Shown piece after piece: positions 42,655-52,200 of a stretch of DNA of 64,000 nucleotides. Each line of letters opens with the position of its first letter. Within the stretch, counting starts at the first letter, position 1. Origin of the DNA: Methylomicrobium agile (GTDB lineage: Bacteria; Pseudomonadota; Gammaproteobacteria; Methylococcales; Methylomonadaceae); NCBI RefSeq assembly GCF_000733855.1, contig NZ_JPOJ01000001.1:4326128-4390127 (forward strand), read 5' to 3'. A program made the translations under genes and the position numbers. Under the pieces are notes generated by a model. That model saw nothing but the letters and a program-made list of their open reading frames with translations. It did no database searches and was not told where the DNA came from.

Positions 42655-43380
42655 ATGCCCATCCAATACCTGTTATTACTGTGTTCCCACCTAACCTTCC
42701 CTGCCTACGCTGTGGATGTGGCGCTCGACGTCGGACACTCCCGGCGCAATTCCGGCGTGATCAGCGCCAGCGGCATACCCGAGTGGGAACTGAACCGGCA
42801 GCTTGCGGAAGAAGTAGCGGGCCGGCTGGAGCAAATGAATGTCAGCTATCGCTTGATCGGCGCGGACGGCGCGATGGAGGTATTGGCCGAACGGACCGAT
42901 CTGGCGAAGCACGACGCCTTTTTCATCTCGCTGCATCACGATTCGGTCCAGCCTGCATGGCTGGAACGGGCCGACCGCTACAGCGGCTACGCGCTGTTCG
43001 TCTCACGCCTTAACCCGAAAATCGGCGAGAGCCTTGCCTGCGCAAAGGAAATCGGCGATCGCCTGCTGGCCGCCGGTTTTAAGCCGTCCCTTTATCATGC
43101 GGCCTCGATTGAAGGCGAAAACCGGCCATTCGCGGATCGAAGCCGCGGCATTCATTATTACGATGGGTTGGCGGTGCTGCGTACCGCGCGGCAGCCGGCC
43201 GTGCTGATCGAGGCCGGCGTGGCGGTGAATCCGAAAGACGAACTCCGCGTCACCAGCAAGGAGGGCCGGGCTCGGATCGCTGAAGCGGTGATTCGGGGTG
43301 TTGCGGATTGTTTGCGGATCATCCGGGCGCACGCCTCGGAACGGAGCGTGCGGAACCGAAATAAAACGAAAACCGAGTAA
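42655..43380 (+). CDS. Periplasmic N-acetylmuramoyl-L-alanine amidase
   Basis: The 241-residue protein has a signal peptide (MPIQYLLLLCSHLTFPAYA) and the Amidase_3 fold: first zinc ligand in ALDVGHS, Glu in GIPEWELNRQL, His in FFISLHHDSV and the catalytic Glu in PAVLIEAGV. It cleaves the glycan-peptide bond in peptidoglycan. No AMIN or LysM domain is present. Ends in a basic tail. It is convergent with rsxB, with a palindromic repeat between. Confidence 0.9.
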   Translation: MPIQYLLLLCSHLTFPAYAVDVALDVGHSRRNSGVISASGIPEWELNRQLAEEVAGRLEQMNVSYRLIGADGAMEVLAERTDLAKHDAFFISLHHDSVQPAWLERADRYSGYALFVSRLNPKIGESLACAKEIGDRLLAAGFKPSLYHAASIEGENRPFADRSRGIHYYDGLAVLRTARQPAVLIEAGVAVNPKDELRVTSKEGRARIAEAVIRGVADCLRIIRAHASERSVRNRNKTKTE

Positions 43381-43408
43381 TTTGACGGAAATAATTCGGC
43401 GGGGGATC

Positions 43409-43441
43409 AGACCTGCCAGGTTTTAAAAACCTGGCAGGTCT
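43409..43441. repeat. AGACCTGCCAGG palindrome, copy 2
   Basis: A 16-base arm AGACCTGCCAGGTTTT and its inverse around one A. It lies between the convergent amidase and rsxB genes, as a bidirectional terminator would. Same family as 24479-24505 and 53193-53225. Confidence 0.85.
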
Positions 43442-43454
43442 TACGGAAAGCATT

Positions 43455-44036
43455 TTATAGAACTCCTGACGGCTTCGCCGCAGACTGCACTTTGCTCAGC
43501 AGAGCTGCTTTCTTCTCGCGCGCCCGCGCCGCTTTTTCCGCTTCCTCGCGGGCGAGGCGCAGGCCACGCAATTCATAGCGGCTTCTAGCCAGTTCCGCGC
43601 GTAGCGGCTTCAAAAGCCGGGCAAGCGCCGGGCTTTCGGGCGCGATTTCCCGCATCTCGATGCAATCGACCGGGCACGGCGCAATGCAGAGCTCGCAGCC
43701 GGTGCATTCGGTAGCGATCACCGTATGCATCTGCTTGGCGGCGCCGAGAATCGCATCGACCGGGCAAACCGCCAGGCATTTCACGCAGCCGATGCAGTCT
43801 TCTTCGACAATCATCGCAACGGTCCTGGGTTTATGTTCGCCGCAGGCGGAATCGAGTGGCTTCGGCGAAACACCCAACAAATCCGCCAGCGCCCGAATGC
43901 CTTCTTCACCGCCAGGCGGACAACGATTGATGTCGGTCTTACCCGCCGCAATGGCCTCCGCATAGGGCAAACAGCCCCGGTAGCCGCATTTGCCGCATTG
44001 GGTCTGGGGCAACAGGGAATTGATTCGATCGATCAC
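43455..44036 (-). CDS. rsxB: Soluble RnfB/RsxB-type ferredoxin
   Basis: The protein carries the RnfB [4Fe-4S] site ([16 protein letters not shown] ... C) and two ferredoxin motifs, [12 protein letters not shown] and [12 protein letters not shown], then a C-terminal charged helix. The chosen GTG at 44036 ([19 protein letters not shown]) matches homologues without the N-terminal membrane anchor; a TTG at 44057 is also possible, and the frame continues open to 44186 without similarity. A TATAAT sits just upstream at 44070-44065. No rnfA, C, D, G or E is adjacent, so it may serve a soluble electron route. Confidence 0.85.
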   Translation of the reverse strand: MIDRINSLLPQTQCGKCGYRGCLPYAEAIAAGKTDINRCPPGGEEGIRALADLLGVSPKPLDSACGEHKPRTVAMIVEEDCIGCVKCLAVCPVDAILGAAKQMHTVIATECTGCELCIAPCPVDCIEMREIAPESPALARLLKPLRAELARSRYELRGLRLAREEAEKAARAREKKAALLSKVQSAAKPSGVL

Positions 44037-44213
44037 TTGCGCTTGAACTCGTTGCAAAAAGGCAATTATACTCCAGAAGCCCTCTGCTCCATCCTTCGCT
44101 CCCGCAGGCGCATTGAATCCGCCTTTCTCCGCGAAATGCCCATGATTGATTTGCCTGTCCGGCTCGGCTAATATCGGCGTTCCCAACGCTTGCGATTATC
44201 CCCGTTCCGATCG

Positions 44214-45524
44214 ATGCCTGACACCTTGAACCTGCCGTCGGCCTGGCTTGGACGGCTCGACAGCCGTTCCGCCCTGCTCGAATTTCTCCAGCTATGCCGC
44301 CCTATCGCCTTTTATCTCGTCGACCGGGATCAGCATCTGCTGCACTGGAGCCCCGGCGCCGCGCAGTTGACCGGCCTCGATCCGGGAAATACCTGTCCAC
44401 CGGAATTCCGGATCCATGCGGAGGCGGAAGATACCGTCCACGCCGGCGGCATGGTGACATTGCACCGGTCCGCCCGGCTGCTTTACAGCCGGGATGGGGC
44501 CGTGGCCGGCGGCATCGCGCTGTTGACAGCGGACGCCGGACAGGAAAATCCGGCCGGCGAATCGAGGAATACGGCCGAGCGTGAGCAAAACTTTCAAGGC
44601 ATCATCAGCCGTTCGCCGGCGATGCGCAATGTGTTCCAGATCATCCGCAACGCGGCCGAAACCGAGGCGACGGTGCTGGTCCGGGGCGAGAGCGGCTCCG
44701 GAAAGGAACTGGTCGCCAGGGCGATTCATAACCTCAGCGCGCGCCGAAACGCGCCGTTTCTGGCCGTCAACTGCGCGGCGCTGTCCGCGAATCTGCTCGA
44801 AAGCGAACTGTTCGGCCATGTGCGCGGCGCATTTACCGGCGCGATCAAGGACCATAAAGGCGTGTTTCAGCGCGCGGAAGGCGGCACGCTGTTTCTGGAT
44901 GAGGTGGCCGAACTGCCGCTGGAACTGCAGGCCAAACTGCTGCGGGTGATTCAGGAAAGAAATTTCATGCCGGTCGGCGGCGACCGCCTGATCGGCGCGG
45001 ATGTGCGGATCGTGGCCGCGACGCATCGGTCACTCAGGGAAGAAGTCAGGAGCGGGCATTTTCGCGAAGATTTGATGTACCGGCTGCGCGTCGTGCCGAT
45101 CTTCATTCCGCCGCTCCGGCAGCGGCGCGAGGATATCAGTCTGCTGATCCGGCATTTCATCGCTCTGCATAATGCCGGCAAGTTCAGAAAAATCGAGAAG
45201 ATCGACCCGCAGGCGATGCGCCTTTTGCTCGACTATCACTGGCCGGGCAATGTTCGGGAGTTGCACAACGTGATCGAATACGCATTCGCGGTTGGGCGCG
45301 GCACGACGCTACGGCCAACCGAACTCCCTCCCGAATTTACCGAACCGAAAACGGCCGTGCCGGACGCGGCGATGAAATCCTTACCGCTGCGCAGCCCGGA
45401 GCAGGAGAAACTGGCGATCGGCGAAGCGCTGCGGCAAAGCCACGGCCGCGTTACCGAAGCGGCCCGGCTCGCCGGCATGAGCCGGGCGACATTCTGGCGC
45501 AAGCGGAAACATTACGGTCTTTGA
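44214..45524 (+). CDS. Sigma-54-dependent transcriptional activator with PAS domain
   Basis: The 436-residue regulator has an N-terminal PAS-like domain ([23 protein letters not shown]) instead of a receiver, a AAA+ domain with Walker A GESGSGKE, the sigma-54 contact motif GAFTGA, Walker B GTLFLDEV and a Fis-type HTH at the end ([20 protein letters not shown]). ATG 44214 is preferred over the TTG at 44190. It lies beside the His/Asp-repeat membrane protein (convergent, no gap). Targets are unknown. Confidence 0.9.
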   Translation: MPDTLNLPSAWLGRLDSRSALLEFLQLCRPIAFYLVDRDQHLLHWSPGAAQLTGLDPGNTCPPEFRIHAEAEDTVHAGGMVTLHRSARLLYSRDGAVAGGIALLTADAGQENPAGESRNTAEREQNFQGIISRSPAMRNVFQIIRNAAETEATVLVRGESGSGKELVARAIHNLSARRNAPFLAVNCAALSANLLESELFGHVRGAFTGAIKDHKGVFQRAEGGTLFLDEVAELPLELQAKLLRVIQERNFMPVGGDRLIGADVRIVAATHRSLREEVRSGHFREDLMYRLRVVPIFIPPLRQRREDISLLIRHFIALHNAGKFRKIEKIDPQAMRLLLDYHWPGNVRELHNVIEYAFAVGRGTTLRPTELPPEFTEPKTAVPDAAMKSLPLRSPEQEKLAIGEALRQSHGRVTEAARLAGMSRATFWRKRKHYGL

Positions 45525-46376
45525 TTATTCGCTTGCAGCCGGATGATCGTGAGTATGGTCATGGTCATGGTCATGGTCATGGTCATGGTCATGGTCATGG
45601 TCATGGTCATGGTCATGGTCATGGTCATGGTCATGGTCATGGTCATGCTGATCGTCATGGGCTGGCTCGGACGCAGGCAAGGATTCGTGCGCGTGTCCTG
45701 AATCAGGATCGGGATCGAAAGCCGGCCCATGATCATGTTCGTGCGCCGCCTCCTCGCCCGAGTGACTGTGCATCAGCGCCTCTTCGGTAACCGGCACCGC
45801 GGATACCGCCACCCCGTAACGGTACACCATCAAACCGCCCAAATCGGCGCCCAGCACCAGCACGCCGCACATGATCGCGGCCAGTATCAGAAACAAGGTA
45901 TTGGCCGCGCCCTCGATCGCGACGCCCTGCAGGGCGCGCCATGCGGAAAGCAGCAGCGACAGGATCAGAACGGTCAGCATGAAATGCTCGTGTCTCTCCA
46001 TGATGCCGTGCACATCGCCCCCGTGCGCCACCGAATTGGCGGCGATAAAGCCGGCCGCCGCGGTAAAAATCGCGGAAACAGCGCCCAGGTATAACAGCCA
46101 ACTCGCAACCGCACGCCAGGACGGCTTTCGAAACAAACTGCCCGCCAGATCCAGCAAGAAAAAAGCCGATAAAAACGCGATCGGGAAATGCACCAGCAGC
46201 GGGTGGATGTTCTGCATCGAGGCGATACCCGGAAAAACTTCCGCAAATATTTCCGGCGGCTCCATGCCGGCCAGTTTTTCGAGAAAGTCCAAAAGGCCCG
46301 CCACGGCTGCCGCGATGCCGCCGCCGTGGTCGGCGCCGCCGTGAACCATAAAAGTCAAAGAATGGAATAAAGTCAT
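45525..46376 (-). CDS. DUF2231 membrane protein with a His-Asp repeat tail
   Basis: The ATG at 46376 ([20 protein letters not shown]) gives 283 residues. An early His/Gly-rich stretch precedes DUF2231 spans ([21 protein letters not shown] and further four spans). The C-terminal ~80 residues are hydrophilic: [16 protein letters not shown], then a run of alternating His and Asp from the 15-copy hexamer, and THDHPAASE. The tail probably binds divalent metal; which side it faces is not known. Neither an upstream nor a downstream partner gene is visible; it ends flush with the activator gene. Confidence 0.82.
   Translation of the reverse strand: MTLFHSLTFMVHGGADHGGGIAAAVAGLLDFLEKLAGMEPPEIFAEVFPGIASMQNIHPLLVHFPIAFLSAFFLLDLAGSLFRKPSWRAVASWLLYLGAVSAIFTAAAGFIAANSVAHGGDVHGIMERHEHFMLTVLILSLLLSAWRALQGVAIEGAANTLFLILAAIMCGVLVLGADLGGLMVYRYGVAVSAVPVTEEALMHSHSGEEAAHEHDHGPAFDPDPDSGHAHESLPASEPAHDDQHDHDHDHDHDHDHDHDHDHDHDHDHDHDHDHTHDHPAASE
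45555..45644. repeat. 15-copy hexanucleotide repeat (ATGGTC)
   Basis: Fifteen perfect head-to-tail copies of ATGGTC on the plus strand encode the His-Asp run of the gene at 45525-46376 on the minus strand. The 6-base unit keeps the frame, so copy-number change would lengthen or shorten the tail two residues at a time. Confidence 0.95.
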
Positions 46377-46439
46377 AATGATGGTTTTGAATTGAAGACT
46401 GAACACTCTACCGAATGCCGGGCAAAAAACCAACTTTCT

Positions 46440-47681
46440 TCAAGCCGGATCGAACAGTAACGAAGGCTTGCCGACATAATAGCCCTGCGCATAATCGACA
46501 CCCAAAACCTTCAATTTCTCCAACTGCTCGGCATTTTCGACATATTCGGCAATCGTTTCCCGCTCGAATAATTTCGCCGCCGAGCAGATAAAGCTGACGA
46601 CCAGTTCGGAATAAGGGCATTTGAGAATATTCTGCATGAACAAGCCGTCGATCTTGAAAAAGTCGACGTTGAATTTGGACAGATTGGCGAGGTTGCTCGA
46701 TCCGATGCCGATATCGTCCAGCGACAGCAAACAGCCCAGATTCTTCTTCAACTGCCGCATGAACTCGCAGGCATTCTGATAGTCGTGGTCGGCGACCGTT
46801 TCGGTGATCTCGAAGCAGATCTTTCTCGAATCGATGCCGTAATACCTGAAGTTCTGTTCGACTTTCCCGATGAAGCCGGGATAGCGGATCGTGCTGCCGG
46901 AAATGTTCAGTGAATAGACGGCATGCTGGGGATTTTCGGCCAGGTAACGGCACAGTTGCTGCACGACGTAAAGGTCCACTTCGCGGCTGATGTGGAACAG
47001 CTCGGCGGCCCTGAGCAGGCGCCGTTGCGTCAGGCTGTCGCCCTGGTCGCTTTTATACCGCAGCAGGACCTCGGCTTTTTTTTCGGCGTCCGCGCCGTTG
47101 ATCGGCGATATCGGCTGCGCGAACAACACGAAGGCATGGTTGGTCAGCCCTTCCCTGAGCTCCGGCAGCAATTTCAACAGGTCGTAATATTCGTGCAGCA
47201 CCGGATCGTCGTATTCGATCAGCTTGACGACGCTGTTGCCGGCCCGCTTGGCTTGAAACAGCGCTTCGTCCACCGCGGCCAGAATGCGTTCGGGCGTTTT
47301 ATATTCGGGCGACAACGAGGTTACACCGATAATCAGCTTCGGATAATAGGCGATGTCCGCCACAATAATACATTGCTGGTCGATCAGATGGGCCAGCTGT
47401 TCGGCGAATTGCATGCTTTCCTGCACCGGCAATTTGAGCAGGATGCCGAAGCGGTTGCGATCCAGTTTGCCGATACGGGCACTCGCGATCGACGCCACTT
47501 TACCGATGATCAGCGACTGTATCCGGGAAAAAAGCTCTTCCGCCGCCGCGGTGCCCTGCGTCAGGCTGGCAAGCTGCAGAGTATGGTTGATCTCCGCATA
47601 CAGGAGCGTATATCGGTCCCGATTGGTTTCGGCAATCCGTCCGACTTCTTCGATGAAAGCGATCCGGGTCAGTAAATTCAT
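46440..47681 (-). CDS. EAL-domain protein with degenerate GGDEF
   Basis: The 413-residue cytosolic protein has an N-terminal GGDEF-like domain without the GGDEF motif (LDRNRFGIL replaces it) and a C-terminal EAL domain. The EAL set is mostly intact: EVLLRYK, SLNISG, FEITET, LDDIG, FKIDG and AEYVENAEQL, so c-di-GMP hydrolysis is plausible. No membrane or sensor domain is seen. It lies 63 bases from the DUF2231 gene. Confidence 0.88.
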   Translation of the reverse strand: MNLLTRIAFIEEVGRIAETNRDRYTLLYAEINHTLQLASLTQGTAAAEELFSRIQSLIIGKVASIASARIGKLDRNRFGILLKLPVQESMQFAEQLAHLIDQQCIIVADIAYYPKLIIGVTSLSPEYKTPERILAAVDEALFQAKRAGNSVVKLIEYDDPVLHEYYDLLKLLPELREGLTNHAFVLFAQPISPINGADAEKKAEVLLRYKSDQGDSLTQRRLLRAAELFHISREVDLYVVQQLCRYLAENPQHAVYSLNISGSTIRYPGFIGKVEQNFRYYGIDSRKICFEITETVADHDYQNACEFMRQLKKNLGCLLSLDDIGIGSSNLANLSKFNVDFFKIDGLFMQNILKCPYSELVVSFICSAAKLFERETIAEYVENAEQLEKLKVLGVDYAQGYYVGKPSLLFDPA

Positions 47682-47992
47682 AAACTAACCGAAATGACGC
47701 CTTGAGAATGCGGGACAGCTCCGAAGGCCAGCATCCGGCAATGAACGGCCCACTGGATGAACTTAATGATTTCAGTCCCCATCGATATTTAAACAGTACA
47801 AAGCGGCATCGCCCTCTCGCCAGCGGAGACGCGCTTGATTTCGGATGTGGGACAGGGCGGTTTCCGTTGGAGGACGGCCGGAGAAAAACAGTATCAATAA
47901 GGAAAACAGGTTTGACATGCGTGCATTGTACAGTAAACGTTGTCAGGATTCTTCCGGTTATTCGACTTTTAACACGCTGCAGGAATAACACG
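47682..47992. other. Gap upstream of the truncated oxidoreductase
   Basis: No gene was recognised in these 311 bases on either strand; the frames that cover it show no family pattern. Confidence 0.45.
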
Positions 47993-48398
47993 ATGACGAG
48001 CTTACAAATCCGCCTGCTTGCGATCATCGTTCTCGCAATCGGTCGGGCTGAACGAACAGGAGGCAAAGGAACAAGGCATCCCTTATGAAACCAGCCTCTA
48101 CGATCTGGCCGAGCTGGGCCGGGCAATCGCGGACGGCAAAGGACAAGGTTTTGTAAAAGTCCTGACCGTTCCCGGAAAGGATAAAATCCTCGGGGTTACG
48201 ATCGCAGGGGAACATGCCGGCGACCTGATCGCCGAATTCATTCTCGCGATGAAGCACCGTATCGGTCTGAACAAGATTCTCGGTACGATTCATATCTATC
48301 CGACCCTCGCCGAAGCGAATAAATACGCCGCGGGAGTGTGGAAACGCGGACATCAGCCGGAAACCCTGCTGAAATGGCTGGCTAAGTTTCATGCCTAG
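47993..48398 (+). pseudogene. Internally deleted pyridine nucleotide-disulfide oxidoreductase
   Basis: From about 48036 the frame reads SVGLNEQEAKEQGIPYE ... GVTIAGEHAGDLIAEFILAM ... TIHIYPTLAEANKYAAGVWK, the C-terminal dimerisation domain of mercuric-reductase/lipoamide-dehydrogenase-like enzymes. Upstream, ATG 47993 with AGGA eight bases before it encodes MTSLQIRLLAIIVLAIG, resembling a membrane-protein start, in another frame. The FAD and NAD domains are missing. I infer a gene reduced by internal deletion, perhaps a TVP38-oxidoreductase fusion. Confidence 0.6.
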
Positions 48399-48555
48399 CG
48401 GCGGGGATAAACTTGATTGGGGAAAACCCTAGCAAAACGATCAATACGGGAGAGGGGTCAGGATGTGCCCATTCCTCAAGGTCATTCCCTTTTTTGAGGA
48501 AAGTCGTCCACTTCGAAACCGGCCGGCTCTGAGCCTGAAATGATACATCGCCATT

Positions 48556-48758
48556 TTATTCACAAAGTTTGTGGATAACTTTGTGGATACATTGTTTTCG
48601 GGCTCTCCAAAGTACCGTTTTTATTACCCCTCGGTCAGTTTGTATAAAAACGAATCAATCCACTGAAGCAATAATAAATCAATGACTTGGATCATCTACT
48701 GGGTTTTTTGTCGGCCTTGTCCGGCATGATGTAAGTCATTGATTTCTTCTGTGCATAA
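48556..48758. repeat. DnaA-box element, copy 1
   Basis: Matches to TTATNCACA: TTATTCACA at 48556-48564, its inverse-type TGTGGATAA at 48570-48578 (perfect TTATCCACA), the near match TGTGGATAC at 48582-48590 and TGTGCATAA at 48750-48758. A stem is formed by AAATCAATGACTT (48676-48688) with AAGTCATTGATTT (48733-48745). The first 132 bases are closely similar to copy 2. Confidence 0.85.
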
Positions 48759-48979
48759 ACGCCCTCGTTAAGAAACCGGTTGTCAACGGCAGACGGGTTT
48801 TCCGATCCGGGAATTTACCGGTTTCGCCCTCAGCGTCCCGCCGCGATTGCGTAAGCCGCACAGAGACAGAAGCGGCCCGCTCCGTTCCGCGTGCTTCGGA
48901 AACCGTTCCGTTCCTTCTTGGCTCTCGACGCTTGACGCGGATCCAATATTTCCTTCACGCGAAAAAGCATCGAAAATAT

Positions 48980-49183
48980 TTATTCACAAAACCTGTGGAT
49001 AACTTTGTGGATAGATTGTTTTCGGGCTTCCAAAAGTGCCGTTTTTATTGGATTTTGGTTAGTTTGTACAAAAACGAATCAATCCACTGATACAATAAAA
49101 AATCAATGACTTACGGATGCATCAAAGATTTTTCACCGTACAGCTTGACATCCTGTAAGCCATTGATTTCATCCTGTGCATAA
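48980..49183. repeat. DnaA-box element, copy 2
   Basis: TTATTCACA at 48980-48988, TGTGGATAA at 48994-49002, TGTGGATAG at 49006-49014 and TGTGCATAA at 49175-49183 repeat the spacing of copy 1. The stem pairs AAATCAATGACTTAC (49100-49114) with GTAAGCCATTGATTT (49155-49169), one mismatch. Loop sequences differ from copy 1 while the arms are conserved. Confidence 0.85.
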
Positions 49184-49228
49184 ATGTTATTGAGTCAAAA
49201 TATCGTGCGAGAATGTTCGAATCCCGGA

Positions 49229-52200
49229 TCAGCCGCGTTCATCCCAGGCTTTTTCGAGCCGTTTCGCGGACACCGGAAATGCGGTCTTCAGTTGCTGCGC
49301 ATACAGCGACACCCTGAATTCTTCCAGCGCCCAACGGAACGGATCCTGTTCGGGGATGACGGTCTCTTTTTTTGACTTCTTCTCGACATCCTGCCAAAAG
49401 CGGATGGCATAACGCTGGATTTCCTGATTTTTTTGCGGATCGTTCACAAACTTGTCCAGCCGGTACAGGACCGCTTTCAAATAACGCGGGATCGCCTTGA
49501 GCTGGTCGTACGGGGTGTGCCGGATAAAGCCGGCGTAGATCAATAGGTCGAGCTGTTGATTTACATCTTTGGCCAATGAATCGTTAGGGTTCAGCTTGCC
49601 TGTGCGGGCTTTGATGTCGGCGTATTGCAGCATGATATCCGGAACGATCTTGCCGATGTCGTTCGCCGCAGCGATCAGATTCGGCTTCGCCGCTTGTAGA
49701 TTGCGTTCGAACGCTTCCTTGTTTCGAATCGTCCGGCCCTCGATAAACACATGGCTCAAAATGCAGAACAGCAAATCCTCCTTATACGAACCGGACCGCT
49801 GATATTGGATGATCGGATGTTTCGGCAGGCGTTGATAAGCCAGTTCGGCAGCGGCCGATTGCGGCGCGTTTTTCTGGATATAGGTGCATTCCTTACGCAA
49901 CTGCAATTGGTACAAGCGCATCAGACCGGCCTGATGCTGCTGCGCGGCCTTGCGTTCGGTGTCGAACAGCCGCACGCCGACCGCATCGCCTTCGTCGACG
50001 ATCGCGGGGTAGCCGATGAACGACTGGCCGCGCTGCATGAACTGGCGCGTATCCGGCAGATCGCCGAACGCCCACTGAATGCAGCCGGTATAATTCAATT
50101 CGTCGGCGGCCAGCTGGTCGAAGCTGTCGCCAGCCACAACCCCATGTTTAGCCTGGAGTTTTTTCAGATCGCGACCGTAATCGAGCAGCTTGCCCCGGTC
50201 GTCGACGACCCGGAAATTCATCTTTAAATGCTCGGGTAAGGACTCCGGATTCCAGGCGTTCAGCGGAATCGCCTCCCCGGTCAGCTTGCGCAACCGGTTG
50301 CCGAGCCATTCGTATAAAGAACCCTTGAAATCCGGCTCGATTTCGAGGCATTTTTTGACCGTTTCCGGCACCGGCACGAAATGCTTCCGGATCGGCTTCG
50401 GTAGCGACTTGACCAGCGCGACGCATTTCTCTTCGAGCAGCCCCGGCACCAGCCAGTCGAACGGCGTCTGCGAAACCTGGTTCAACTGATGCACCGGGAT
50501 GATCGCGGTCACGCCGTCCTCGTCGTGGCCGGGCTCGAAGCGGTATTGCAGCCTGATCGTCAAATTGCCGACTTTTTTGCTGTCCGGATAATCCCACTCG
50601 TTCACCGCATGATCCTGCTCGCGGGTCAGGTCTTCCCGGGTCAGAAACAGGCATTTCGGATTGTCGCGCTCGACTTTCTTGCGCCACTGATCGAAGGTAA
50701 CCCCGTTCACGACCTCGGCCGGGATCTTCTCGTCGTAAAACCGGTATAGCCATTCCTCGTCCTCGATCAGATCGACACGGCGTCCTTTGTGCTGGATATA
50801 GCCGACTTCTTCCAACAGTGTCCGGTTCGCGAGATAGAACGGCGCGTTGCTGTGATAATCATGATCGACCAGCGCCGAGCGGATGAAGATCTCGCGCGCC
50901 GCCTTCGGGTCGACGTGTTCGTAAGGCACCTTGCGCCCGGCCTGCAGCGTCAGGCCGAACAGCAAGGTGCGTTCGTGCACCGCAGAACGTGCCGCTTTCT
51001 TTTCCCAGTGCGGATCGTAATAATTGCGCTTGACCAAATACTCCGCGCATTCTTCGATCCATTCCGGCTCCACCTTCGCGACGGTCCTCGCGTAGATCTT
51101 GCTGGTCTCGACCTGCTCGGCCGCCATGATCCATTTCGGCCGCGCCTTGTACTGGCCGGAGCCCGGAAAGATGAAGAACTTCAAGCCGCGCGCGCCAAGA
51201 TATTCGTATTGCTCGTGCCGGAAACCGATATTCGAGAGCAGGCCCGGCAACAGCGCACGGTGGATTTCCGCATAGCTGGCCGGCACCGTATTGATCTTCA
51301 GGTTCAAATCGCCCTTGATCACCTGCATGATCTGCGCGTGGATGTCGACCCATTCGCGCATCCGGATGTAGGATAAAAAATGGTCGCTGCAGTATTTGCG
51401 CAGTTTGTTGTTCGACAGATGCTTCTTCTGTTCCTCGAAGTCGTTCCAGAGGTTCAACAGGGTCAGAAAATCCGAATCCTCGTGGCGAAAGCGCGCCTGT
51501 TTCGCCTCGGCCTGGGCCAGCTTGTCGGCCGGTTTCTCGCGCGGATCCTGAATGCTCAGCGCCGAAACGATGATCGCGACTTCATGCAGCGCGTGCTGCT
51601 TTTCGGCCGCGATCAGCATCCGGGCCAGGCGCGGGTCGGTCGGAAACTTGACCAGTTGCTTGCCGATCTCGGTCAGTTTGCCCTGCTTGTCCAGCGCGTT
51701 GACTTCCTGCAAGACGGTCTTGCCGTCCCGAATCATCTTGTCTTCGGGCGGCTCGATGAACGGAAAATCTTCGATGTCGCCCAGGTTCAGCGCAGTCATT
51801 TGCAGGATGACGGCCGAGAGGTTCGTGCGCAGAATTTCCGGTTCGGTAAACTCGGGCCGCGCCTGATAATCTTCGGCCGAATACAGCCGGATGCAGATGC
51901 CTTCGGCGACCCGGCCGCAGCGCCCTGCCCTTTGGTTCGCGCTCGACTGCGAAATCCGTTCGATCGGCAGACGCTGGATCTTGCTGCGATGGCTGTAGCG
52001 GCTGATCCGCGCATGGCCGGTATCGATCACAGCGCGGATGCCGGGCACGGTCAGCGAGGTTTCGGCGACGTTGGTCGCCAGTACGATCCGGATCTTGCCG
52101 CCTTTCGGCTTGAACACCCGCTCCTGCTCGCTCGTGCTCAGCTTCGCATATAACGGCAGGATTTCATATTTGCTCGGATGGTGCTTTTTCAGCGATTCGG

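Larger units (their letters stand above)
48399..49228. other. 830-base gene-free region with two DnaA-box clusters
   Basis: No gene was found. Two copies of a ~200-base element (48556-48758 and 48980-49183), separated by a 221-base unrelated stretch, occupy half of it. Each has several DnaA-box matches and a long-range stem. It lies between the oxidoreductase remnant and the 3' end of hrpA. Confidence 0.7.

Noticed and set aside
44065-44093. Promoter for rsxB with TATAAT
   Set aside because: The -10 is perfect but the -35 position reads GATGGA, so a full promoter cannot be claimed; it is mentioned only in the gene entry.
45521-45790. Plus-strand frame of Gly-His repeats over the hexamer
   Set aside because: It is the shadow of the His-Asp repeat in the minus-strand DUF2231 gene; codon use and family match favour that gene.
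47702-48088. Plus-strand frame with DFGCGTG resembling a SAM-binding loop
   Set aside because: The motif is isolated; the rest of the frame has no methyltransferase pattern and overlaps the oxidoreductase remnant in another frame.
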